A DNA stretch of 64,000 nt from Corinectria fuckeliana (taxonomy: Eukaryota; Ascomycota; Sordariomycetes; Hypocreales; Nectriaceae): NCBI GenBank assembly GCA_019137255.1, contig WPDH01000138.1, forward strand, positions 1 to 64,000, written 5' to 3'. A model generated the notes under the pieces. It made no database searches. It had not been told where the DNA came from and worked only from the letters and a program-made list of their open reading frames with translations. Position numbers and translations under genes: made by a program. Of this stretch, positions 11,111 to 21,583 are shown piece after piece. Numbering within the stretch: position 1 is the first letter of the stretch; every line of letters begins with the position of its first letter.

Positions 11111-13312
11111 CTATCTTATACGATGGATGCTACTGGACCTACTCCTTCGAGGTCGATCTTCATTTTGAGTCTCGGAATCTTCTGTTCCTCCTTCACCCTT
11201 TTCTGCAGCAGAGAGGTCTGCTGCATACGTGCTCGATTCTTGGTCGGTAGGAGCTGATGCTGCTGGATCTGAGCCTGCCGTTACTCCCGACATGCCCCAT
11301 GCTGAACGTTGTTAGAAACTGGGCAATCCATTTTGCTGTTGCAAGAGTACATACCTTGACTTCCCACGGTCGTTATTACCTTGGTAAATATAATGATGGA
11401 CATGAAGGGCGAGGCGAATTTGTTGATGCAGAACCCCAAAAGCAACTTGTGTGCTCGCTTCCTCAGCTCTGCCTCCATCATGACGTTGCAAAAAAACCAG
11501 ATGGAGGGTGTTTGCGAGATGAGGATCATCGGAAGCAAGTCAATGGCGCTGACTCCCTGCGTCATTCGCTTGACGAACAGCACCGTGTTCAGGATGCGGT
11601 AATAGACGAGGCTCAGGCGGACAACCTCGATAGTCGCCGCGATTCGAGTAAAGGGAATCATCTTCTCTCCGCAGAGGTAGAAGTAGTTGTTGAAGTAGGC
11701 ATTTGAACCCCACCGGCGCCGCTGGCTCAGATAGTGTTGTATGGATTGAGGCGCTACCGTCTCGCTGACTGCGTCTGGGACGAAGAGTGTTCGCAAGTGC
11801 GTACCCTGAGACAGCATCGAGTAGGTGAGCCGTCGATCAGTTCCCTGGAGATTTTGTTAGAATTTGACTACACTGGAGTGATGCTAGGATGAACCTACAA
11901 GGTACTGTACTTGATGTGAAATCACCAACTGCCCGGTGACGGGCTCTGCGTACTTTCGAATTGCTCCCGCCATTTCTGCTCTCACTGCAATCATTGTGAT
12001 GCAGCCGGGGAGGCAAGTGACCTTTCCAATGAAGTGCTCCGCTCTCCTTCGCACGTATTGTCCAAAGGAATACTAAAGTTGTTAGCACGAATAGGTGGAT
12101 TGGTTTATGACGAAGGTTACAAACCTGAAATTGTTGATATAGATTCCACGCGGACCATTCAAACCCAGGCTCCAGCTCAACAAGCACGAGGCCACATGCT
12201 GCAATCGCGTTCTTATCCCGGGCAAGGGCATTTGCCAGCTTAGCCATGGCGCCTTTGTAAATGGTCGAGTCCGCATCGGTGCAAAACACCATGTCGAAAT
12301 TGACAAAGTCTTGCCCTTCGGTCAAGGCCGGCAGAACGTCTTTCCATATCTCCTCCCTAAGAAGCGTCGTGTACAGTGGAACGTTGTCCCGGCTGCAGTT
12401 GAAGAGGTCGTGACACAGGATGAGAGAGTCCTTCTTGCCGGCATTCTTTATCTTTTCGATGACAATGACTGGCACGTCCTCCATGAAGCCCGCCATGATG
12501 CGCAGCACACCCCTTTTCCACTTGAATGAGATGTATGGGCGCTCAAATTCCGTAATCACCCGTGTCATGTGGCTCCGGATGTCGCGCGGGTTGCCGTCGA
12601 GGACCACCACCATGACTTGGCTATGAGGCTCAACGCCGTTGTCGCGGAGAGAGAAGATGGTCTTGACAATCTGTTCCTCGGTCTCGGAGTAGGCAGGGAT
12701 GAGAGAGAGTATCCACTGTTTCGGAATAGGTTGTTGCGGTAGAACCTTGCCCTTCGCCCATGTGTAGAAGATGCCCAACGGGGAGATGAAGGATGCCAAG
12801 AAGTCCTTGCTTTTGATGAAGATGATCAAGACGAAGATGGTTCTCGGCGCCTGGCCGTAGAACAATATGATGGCCACGGAGACATTCACAGCCAGAAGAC
12901 ATGTGATGAATGCGAGTCGCTGCTTTAGCAACGCATTGTGCGTAAGTTCAAGTGCCGGATCGACTGGGTCTTCAACTTCAGGATATCCACAGGTCTCGGC
13001 TGAGGTCCCTCGAACAAGCGGCTCTCGGACTGGTGTGATATCTGGTGTCGTCTCGTCCTCTGGAGAAGCCTCGTCCTCTGATGCAGTCTGTTCATCTAGT
13101 GTAGTCGCGTCGGAATCTGGGACGGTGGAAAGTGGGAGAGAGGTTTCGGAGCCGTGGACAGTCTCGGGACCTAGAGCGGCAGGATAGCTGACACGGGCGT
13201 TCTTGGGCATCAAATCTGCTTCGTCACATTTTGAAGCCAGATATCTTTCTGAGATCTTCTCTGCGCCCGCCATCCTGTATGGCGGAAGTGTTGCACAGTT
13301 TTCGTGGCGCAT
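11111..13312 (-). CDS. Chitin/hyaluronan-synthase-like GT2 membrane polysaccharide synthase
   Basis: Four exons (13312-12125, 12072-11899, 11844-11355, 11301-11111) give 680 aa; introns are 52-54 nt with good branch sites. An upstream ATG at 13440 would need another exon, so the start is uncertain. An acidic disordered N-terminus (about 150 aa) precedes two membrane segments. The catalytic core has IPAYSE, VVLDGN, the DxD motif in CTDADS, a LPGCITM acceptor-site block, GTDRRLT (between chitin synthase EDRxL and hyaluronan synthase GDDRxL) and QRRRW. Three further membrane segments and an acidic/Arg-rich tail follow. The enzyme should polymerise a UDP-hexose or UDP-hexosamine and extrude the chain. 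It is divergent from the nucleotide-sugar dehydrogenase at 14659, a likely donor supplier. The family is sure, the polymer is not. Confidence 0.87.
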
Positions 13313-14658
13313 GGTGATCGTGGGATGGTCTCGGGTCTGCGTCGAGACTGCGCCGAGGGGGAGAGCGTTGCCGAGAGAGTATTGCAACCTTGTAAGTGAT
13401 TTATGACGTTAAGGATGAGGGAAGCTTCGACAGCGGCCATGACCTGAGAAGGCGTTCCGCTTGTGAGTTAGTCTGTTCGTCGGCTTGTCCGAGAAAAGAG
13501 TTCCTCAATGCCGACCCCGAGCTGGTGCAATTGGCGTCTAAGAAGAGTCCAGACGAACATTAGACAGTCCGGCAATAAGGATATAGCACTTACACCTCTT
13601 CATCCTTGCTTTGCCGCAAACGGGCTGCTCTAGACCGTTGATCACGTTGGTACTGGTGACGCCTGGCAAAAGAAGAATTGCCCGTTTCCAGACGTTGCCC
13701 GGAGGGCAAGCATGTCCGAAAATGGCCTAAATCCCGTGAAGTGGGCGGCCATGTGCGAAGCCATGTGGGCGGATATGGCTACTACTTCCAATACGGCCTA
13801 GGACACGGCCAGTAAGTCGCCTCCAGGATGTCACTTAAGCCCAATTCCCACTAGTTTCTCGACTGTCTGGGTAAAGCGCTGTCTTAGGTTGACAGGGAGC
13901 TAGTTGTAACGCTTACTTAACGACCGGACCCCTAGTTATTTTCCTCCCTTGGGAATGGGAAAGAATGCAACTAAAACGCTATTTCCGGGGATATTTTGGA
14001 ATAGCCGACATAATCCTAACGTTTGGGGACTAAAACGCGGGCCCGTTGTCCCTGAAGAATGTAACCCAAACCCAATCGTCAATAATCTCTCAGTCTTCCA
14101 GAAGAACTAGCATGCTAGGTTTACCAGGGACCTCGTCTTAACGCTCGACTGACCACTGGGAAGTTCACCTCTCTCCCTTGAGCATGTAGACCAAACCCAG
14201 TTCTCCATACCTTAGTCTTACGAAGGCAACATCTGCTTTCGAGAAAGCGTCCGGAAGCGGTGTTCATGAAGCCTCGTGGATGTCATCCATCGCGGATATG
14301 CGCCTTCGTGGCCTCATTGACGTGACTTTACAGACAGATTCGTCCATTCAGCTTCCCGACTTTCATCCGACTAGGATGCTTTCTCATCTAGATTCATCAG
14401 CATCGGAGGATGTTTTCGGAAAGTCGTTTGTTCTAGACTCTCTAGAACACTTGCAGAGTTTTCCCGTCTTTACAATCTTCGCGTAATCACTTCCGCTTTC
14501 TGATATCTTGCCTATTCGGCAGAAACTTATATCAATAGCCTTTCTGTCTTACAGATCTCAACCTTCTATCTCCCATCATCACCAGTCTTCCACACTCTAT
14601 CACACTACCCTACCAACACCCATCCAAGACTCTCAGTCCTCCTTCTTTACTCTTCAAA
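13313..14658. promoter_or_regulatory. Shared divergent promoter region of the polysaccharide pair
   Basis: About 1.3 kb between the two divergent start codons. I see no supported gene; the ORF at 14280-14486 is short and featureless. Two related words, GTAACCCAAACCCA (about 14060) and GTAGACCAAACCCA (about 14187), could be a repeated regulatory site. CT-rich tracts at 14540-14650 are typical of a fungal transcription start region for the dehydrogenase. Confidence 0.4.
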
Positions 14659-15965
14659 ATGCCCTACATTATCGAAGATCTGCGAGTGTCTGCCGACGTT
14701 CCTGCGGCGGCAGACACAAGCCCCCTCGTTGCTGTCATCGGCGTTGGCTTCGTGGGCACGGGTCTCGTCGGCTCCTTCTCATCCGCCTACGATGTGCTCG
14801 GGTTTGACGTTAGCAAGAAACGTGTGAGCGAAGTGAGACAGGAGTTTATCTCCCGTCCCAATGTTAGCTTCACTACCGACGAGAGAGATCTCCAGAAGGC
14901 ATCTCACTTTCTGGTCTCGGTGCCCACACTCCTCCTCCCGGACAAGTCTGTCGACTTGTCTTACCTGAAGAGTGCACTCGGCTTAATCGAGAAATGGGCT
15001 CTTCCCGGCTCGACGGTTGTCATTGAGAGCTCCGTGGCCATAGGCCTGACCCGAAAGCTCCTCGGCCCCATTGCCTCCGCCGGTGGGTTCTTCGCTGGAA
15101 TGTCACCCGAGGTTCGTTGCCCCCCTATTTCCCCATCCTCCCAGCACTACAGATCACTTAGCTCACACTACTTTAGCGCATCGATCCTGGCCGAACGGAA
15201 CCTCCCATGCGATCGATCCCCAAGGTCGTCTCGGGGTTAGACGACGTGGTTCCCGGCTCCTTGAGCGCCATCACAAGTCTATACGGCCGCGTCTTTGATA
15301 ACGTCGTGCCGGTCTCAACGCCAGAGGTTGCCGAGATGACCAAGCTCTACGAAAACTGCCAGCGCATGATGTGCATCGCGTTTGTCAACGAGATGGCTGA
15401 TGCGTGCATGCCGCATGGAATCGACCCCTTCGAAGTGTGCAAAGCTGCGGCCACGAAGCCATTTGGCTACATGCCGTTTGACCCCAGCATCGGCGTCGGC
15501 GGGCACTGCATCCCCGTCAACCCCTATTACCTCTTGTCCAACAGCGAGTTTCCGCTCCTGGAAGCGGCAACTGTCAGGATGAACTCGCGTCCGGCCAGGA
15601 TCGCTGAGCAGATTCTCGAGGATCTGTGTGACAAGAGAGCGAAGAGGGACTCTGGCATTCTCATTCGGAAGAATATCCTCGTGGTCGGCGTCGGCTTCAA
15701 GGCTGGACAAAGCCACATTGTCAACTCACCTGGCCTCAAGCTTGCTACGGAGCTTAGCAAGTTTGACGAAGTCGACGTGATGTTTGCGGATGCTCTCGTG
15801 CATCAGGCAGATGTTCCGGAAATCCCAAGGCTGTCGGATAAGGACTGGACTACGGAGAAGCTTGCCGAGTTCGACATGATTGTCGTTGCTTTCCGACAAC
15901 ACGGAATGGATTTCGGTATTTTGGAGGATCTCCATGGTGTTCCGATTAAAATGTGCTGTCATTAG
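14659..15965 (+). CDS. Nucleotide-sugar 6-dehydrogenase (UDP-Glc/UDP-GlcNAc type)
   Basis: Two exons (14659-15111, 15177-15965; intron 65 nt, GTTCGT..TTTAG) give 413 aa. Splicing restores the family block SPERIDPGRTEPP across the junction. The N-terminal Rossmann motif is GVGFVG. The middle domain has KLYENCQRMMCIAFVNEMA, and the catalytic Cys lies in GVGGHCIPVNPYYL. A C-terminal UDP-binding domain begins at ILVVGVGFKAGQ. The KPFGYMPFDP stretch before the Cys loop is more like bacterial UDP-N-acetylhexosamine dehydrogenases (WecC/WbpA group) than the eukaryotic UDP-glucose enzyme. The reaction is NAD-dependent two-step oxidation of C6 to a uronic acid. Next to a GT2 synthase it probably supplies an acidic sugar donor. 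Substrate is inferred. Confidence 0.9.
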
Positions 15966-18151
15966 TTGCTTGGACTACGGAGTATCGATCTGGTTGGGAT
16001 TTAATTTGCTACCGTTTTAGGCAATGGTTAGCCGGGTCTAACGTTAGTTGTATAATCTAACGTTTTTTCCACTCCCTTAATATGAATAGTTGTATGCGGC
16101 TAAGCCAGAAGCAGCGTGCAGTGACATACCGGCGTGAGTGTGATCATGTGGTGTAATTCTCTCAGTGGTCAGATGGTACAATAGCCTTACCAACTCCCAT
16201 AACGGTTTGAATGCGATCGTGGTGACCTTCTCCATCGGGGTCAAAAGCTCGGCGTAGCTGTCCTTACGCTCTCAACAGGTTTGCGTGTGAGGGTTAAATT
16301 TTGAAGACGAGTCATGAACAGTAATGCAGGCATGTCACTGCTGGGGTCATCCTAGTGCGGAAGCAGACGGAAGATCTGCCCGAGGGAGATCTTGTCTTCT
16401 GCCTGGTGATCACTACGCCCTCCAGTTTTCCCTTTAGCCTTGTGTGACTTGTCATACCTGGTCCCTGGCCGGGACGGGACATGGGATCCGGGTGAGAAAT
16501 AGGTTCGTGGTCTTGGAGGCCAGTTGTTATAGAAATGGAGGCGAAAGTCAATAAAGAGAGTTTACGTGTAAGTTTCTGAAAAAGGGTGTTTTCCCTTGTG
16601 ATGAACTGCTCAGTCTCCCTTCCAAGTAGTTTCTTGACGGCATGAGCGTGACGTCCCCGACGTTTCCGCGCCAATAACTGAAGATTGCTTAGCAAGGGCA
16701 TTCGATCGGGAAAACATCACTTGATATCTGAAAGATTTGTCCAACTCCATCGCGTGGGACATTTCGATACTGCTGCCGCCGCCGCCACCGCCCTTACTAT
16801 ACACGACGAAGAAGCGCAAAGTCGAATCGCAACACCCAGAACATCAGCTCACAAGTGCGCCACCGTCTCACTCCGGCAGGGACGTGACGCTACCACGACA
16901 GCAAGAACTAGTAACGAACCCATTGATCAATATCGATACATACCTCAACATGCTTCGTTTCCAGGCCGCCATCATCAGTCTCGTTCTCTGCGCCAAAGAA
17001 ATTCCATAGCCTCCATCAAGGTTCGGTCGCAAGCCTGGGCCCTTCCTTGGTTTCTCAAGCTGATTGAGATGGCACCACGTCGATCCAATGGATATCGTCT
17101 TCGTTTACCACTTCGCTTCGGCGGAACAGTTTACGGCAGTATCCATCGACGCCGCCAGCCTAGGCTACAGAGTCGATTACAATGTTTCGCGGGCGGGAGT
17201 GGGTGATTACAGTACCGGGTGAGAAGTACTGTGAGATATCTGTGAATTGACAGCTGTGGTAGTGTAGTCTTGTCTCGATCATTACGTCCTGCAATGTAAA
17301 AGAATATTGCAGCAACTTCTCATAGACTGATTCCTTTCTTGGCTTGTTCTTGAAGAGAAGCTTAGAGTCTTTCGAAGTGCTCATATGGCAATATCCTACA
17401 TTTTTAACGAGATGTTTCTCAGCATTACCCAGAAATATCATTTATATGGTGCTACACGCATTTTGCGAGTAAAAGTGCCTTCATGCGAAAGCTCAAGAGG
17501 CTCAGCCAAATTCTCGCCTCACACTGAACCCTATATACTGCGTTACTCGTATCAGTGGCCATGAATCGCTTCCTGAACGTAGTGTTTGAGGTAACCTTGG
17601 TTCACCAAGCCTTCAATAATCACTGTCGTGGGAGTACGGGGGAAGATGCCAGGTCATTTGTCACAACTTGAGGAAGGTCGATGAAAGTTCTTGATTTATG
17701 TGATTTGAAGTGAATATTAAGGTCCGTTTGCACAAAGCTTAGATCCTTTCGATTCTTGCAAGGAAACAGCAATGTGCCATCCACGATGACGAGATCGGAA
17801 AGGACCCACGTTGTTGACTGTTGGGTAAGGGGGAGAACTAATAGGAGAAAAACCCTGATCTCGCAAGTCTCGACCTTTGCGTTGGAATGTCTTAGTAGGC
17901 GACCCTGATGACTCCTTGGCGAGACATCTTTTGCTCAAAGAAAATCTTTGTGAGACTTTGTCATGGGAAAACCATGGAAACTACAAACTCTATAGGTGCT
18001 ACCGGCTGTCATCAGACACGTATCACCTGAAGAAGATATCTTCTAGTCTTCAAGCTCGGCTATATAATGAAGGGTCTCAATTCAACGCCTCCATTTCCAC
18101 GCTCATCATGCTCGCTCACCGTCCGCTCAATACCTACATCCGATAGCCGAT
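15966..18151. other. 2.2 kb without a confident gene; possible small secreted protein relic
   Basis: Overlapping frames at 16685-17206 include MLRFQAAIISLVLCA (from 16951), which looks like a signal peptide. About 70 nt later another frame reads WHHVDPMDIVFVYHFASAEQ and ends at a TGA near 17222. A small spliced secreted protein with one intron is possible, but I could not fix phase-consistent splice sites. The rest shows nothing. Confidence 0.3.
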
Positions 18152-19269
18152 ATGCCAATACCCAACACCACCCTGCGTCTCGAAAACTCGCCACCGTTAA
18201 TCGGGCCTCCACCCTACGATCAAACTTGTAGCAATCCATCGCACGATGCGGGTTCAAATTCAAATGCCATAACGGGCGATGCACGCATCCCATTTCGACT
18301 CGCTTGGATAAATCGGAATTGCACAACAGTCGCAAGAGGCCCCCCCCAATGTTCATACAGGTCATGGAAGTACTGCGTGGACTGGTCGGCCGAATCTCGT
18401 CTGCCAGGGTACGTGGGACTCTCGGGAACCTGGCCATCGGAAAGAGTGCCCAATAAGCGAGCGGTCGCGTCTAAGGTCTCCTCGGGATTATGTCGTTGCT
18501 TGGCCTGCCGGCTGAAGCGAAGTTGCATCCAGTTGGGGAGCAAGATGCATCATAAATGGCTGCCCGAGCCCAGCATTGGAGTTCCAATCGGCGGCATGCC
18601 TTTACGGCCCGAGGAAGTGGAGCGGATTGTCCACGCCAGCCATGATTGGACAAAGCACTGGGGTTGGGCGATAGAGGTGCTGGCATCAGGTCGTCGCAAT
18701 CGTTCAGGTGACCATTCATGGACTCTTCAACTAAGGATACTGGTGAAAGGCTTGCTGCGCCAACTTCAAAGTCAGGGGGTAACCTGGGGAGAAGAACAAA
18801 TAAACCCCGATCTAGAGAAGTTTTGGGAACCTGAAAGTTCTGATGATGGAAGTAAATCAAGCTGGTGGTATTGCCATGCTTTCTCCGAGTCAGCCATGGA
18901 CAAGGGGAAGCCTTTGGACACGCGCAGCTGGATCGCCGAAGTTGATGTCCAGCATCGTGATAAGGAATGGCTTCAAAGCCACGACTTTCGGGATTTCCTT
19001 TCGGCCAATACTATCTACTTGTAAGTTCGCCGGAGCACCTGTCGTGGCGTGGAATACGTCGGCGTGGCTACGAATTACTGACACTACATTGCAGGGCAGA
19101 AATCGACCAGCGAACATCGCAGGGAAGGTGCAAGAAGGTGGTCGCTTATCACCGAGGGCTGATGTATGGAAACGATATAGTGGGCCAGAATATTCAAGCA
19201 TGGCATCCTGACTTACAGGCGAGGTTTGGCCGGTTTATGGAACCGTTACTGCCGAAGGCTCGAGCTTAG
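18152..19269 (+). CDS. Hypothetical protein, two exons
   Basis: Two exons (18152-19020, 19095-19269) joined by a 74-nt intron with GTAAGT donor and TTGCAG acceptor keep frame and give 347 aa. I do not recognise the product. The first 150 residues are Pro/Cys/Arg-rich and may not be coding. From about residue 140 (KWLPEPSIGVPIGGMPLRPEEVE) onwards the composition is that of an ordinary soluble protein with several Trp residues (DWTKHWGWAIEVL, SSWWYCHAFSES). No signal peptide or membrane segment is seen. The good intron is the main support. The true start may be internal, for example the Met at codon 132 (MHHKWLPE). Confidence 0.5.
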
Positions 19270-21583
19270 TTGGGACAGGTTGCCAAGGAGGACAAGGGTC
19301 AAATAGATAACAGCATACTGAGCTTGGGCTTAATTATTCTCTAGTCGGGCTGTCTCGTCGATCTTGTCCCAAACGGCCTCATTGATCCCATTTTCTCCCG
19401 AGCTATGTTATTGATTCTATCCATCCGCTGTCAGAAACTTCAGTCTGCCCAGTGTTAAAGACCTTATCGAAATGTTAATACATTTAAGCATGAGGGTATC
19501 CGGGCGTAAGGGCATTAGAGCACTTGATCATCAGGGCATCAGGGTATTAAGGTATCTAGACTCTATATATTGAATGGCATGGCCAAGAAGCTAGGTACAC
19601 ATCTGCTCAGAACACAACCTTAAAACCCTATAAAGTTAGTCACAAGAGCTTTTCTCCCGGCCTTACAGTCATAGGCACTGGAACTACCAGCTTTATAGTG
19701 TCGATCGCACTCAGTGGACCACAGGCCAGCAAAAAAGGTTGCTTTTTGTCGGCAAGCAAGATGGATTGGAAAGGCGCAACTTGAGCTTAGCTGCTGGAAT
19801 TGGCTCACAACGGTTCAAGATCAGCCAGATCGAGCTGATCAACAAAGGAGAAGCCAAATAAACAAGAAATGAGGACAAAAAAAGCAGTCAAATTTTCACA
19901 AGTTAAGAAAGCATACTATCCAACCTAGAAGGGCGGCATTGTGGCTTTGAGTAGGCACTCAACTTGGGAAGCTGAAGCTAACTAACTATAACACTAAGGG
20001 GCCAATCTGCCTCATCACACTCGTCCCTTAGGGTCCTCTATAATCAAAACAATAACTGCTAAGAGAACAGCTAAAAATCCCCATAGTGCAACCCAAGACC
20101 ATGGACCATTATTACGAGGTGCCCTAATACACTGAAGCCACTACTTCCAGCTATACTGCCACTGTCTATTTATCTATAAATATTAGTAACTTAAAAAAAA
20201 AACCCCAATATCACACGCATCAACTCAAGCCGTCGGACCGTTAGATTCCGGTCACGTGTTTTACTAAGCCTCCGCCGTTGACCTGGAAGACTTAGTTGGG
20301 ACAGGCCGGGAAGGAGGACAAGAAGTCGGCTACTACTACTAGTAGTAGTATCCATAGTACCAACTGCCTTCTGCCTTGATACTGGTACCACCTATTGGAA
20401 AGTAGAGGAAGGTGCTGGCTTACGTACGGGCCACAGTAAAAAAGCACCCCCTTGGGCTCAATCCTTTTCTTTCTTTCTTTCTTTCTTTCTTCTTCATGCA
20501 CAACTCTTCTTCACATACAGCATTCATCTCTCCAGAGACAACATGCATCTTCTTCACGCACAACACGCATCTTTCTTCTTTAACAACATCAATCATCATG
20601 TACGTATGCCCCCCTTCCATTGCGACACTCTATGCCATCTATATGCACGCAAACAACCCGCTCCTCGACCGCTATTCCGACTTCCTTCTGCTCTAGCCAC
20701 CTCGTCCGCGCCATCCCCGCCGTCTACACACCTTGTCTATTCGTTTCCATCTTCTACCGACTTATCGTCAACCCCATTCACATATCAGCCAAGCGCCCTC
20801 CATGATTCTGTCTTCATCCTATCGCCGGTCACACACTTCAGTCAGCGTAGTGCTTGAAGGACCTCCTATGTCTTCCTCGGTGCTCTATTTACAATATCAT
20901 CTTTATATGTTTTGTACTAATAGTTATTTAACAGGGCCGAAACAAATATAACGCCCGCTAGGTCAGAAGAAGGCTTAACAGAAATGTAAGTTAGATATTT
21001 ATATATCTATTAATTTAGTAACTTATTACTAATAATATATTATAGGTTCAGTGCTGTAGAATCCTTTAACACACAAAACCCAAGAGAAATACTAGAACAG
21101 TAAGTTAATTTATTTTCTTTTAAAATAAAATAATACTAATATAATTAAATAGAACTCTACCACTAGAGGATATTAAGAGAGCAAGCATTTAGACAGCTAG
21201 ATGTTGAGATAAATTGGCAATGACTCAAGGGGTGGCAAAAGAGACCAGGTTTTCAATTGATGACAATCAGAGCTCAAATAACGCTTCTGTTGATGATGAT
21301 CTGGAATAGTTATTCAACCTTAGGCTATGAGGGATTATCCCCTCTTTTTAGCCCCTTAGACCTTCTTGGGTCTTAGTTATAAGCCTCTCAGTCTGACAGC
21401 TGTGACTACAACTCGGATCCAGTTGATAACTACCTAAGACGTCAACGATAGCAGCTTCAGTATCTACAAGGCCGTCAGATGGGCATACTCTCAAGCATTT
21501 ATTCCACGAGCCTCTATGCATTCGTCTGACGCAGCTGCATCGTCCCTTCTTCTTGACATCCAGCTCTGTCGTCTGATGATCAT
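19270..21583. repeat. Gene-poor stretch with simple repeats and a repeat copy
   Basis: The region holds the second copy of the degenerate repeat (19690-20020), a perfect 20-bp palindrome of TAC/GTA trinucleotides at 20331-20350, and a pyrimidine microsatellite (TTTC repeated, about 20463-20490). CT-rich sequence follows to 20900. A small spliced ORF fragment at 20936-21192 is listed separately. Confidence 0.45.
20936..21192 (+). pseudogene. Fragment of a spliced gene with two AT-rich introns
   Basis: Three short coding blocks join in frame across two introns, 20986-21045 and 21100-21152. Each intron has a GTAAGTTA donor, an ACTAAT branch-like word and an AG acceptor. The spliced reading (TPARSEEGLTEMF, then SAVESFNTQNPREILEQ, then TLPLEDIKRASI) ends at TAG 21190-21192. 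No start codon or upstream exon could be fixed, so this is most likely a relic of a repeated or decayed gene. Function unknown. Confidence 0.3.

Noticed and set aside
16685..17206. 173-codon plus-strand ORF
   Set aside because: Arg/Gln/His-rich composition of an out-of-frame reading; the better candidate here is a smaller secreted-protein relic in other frames.
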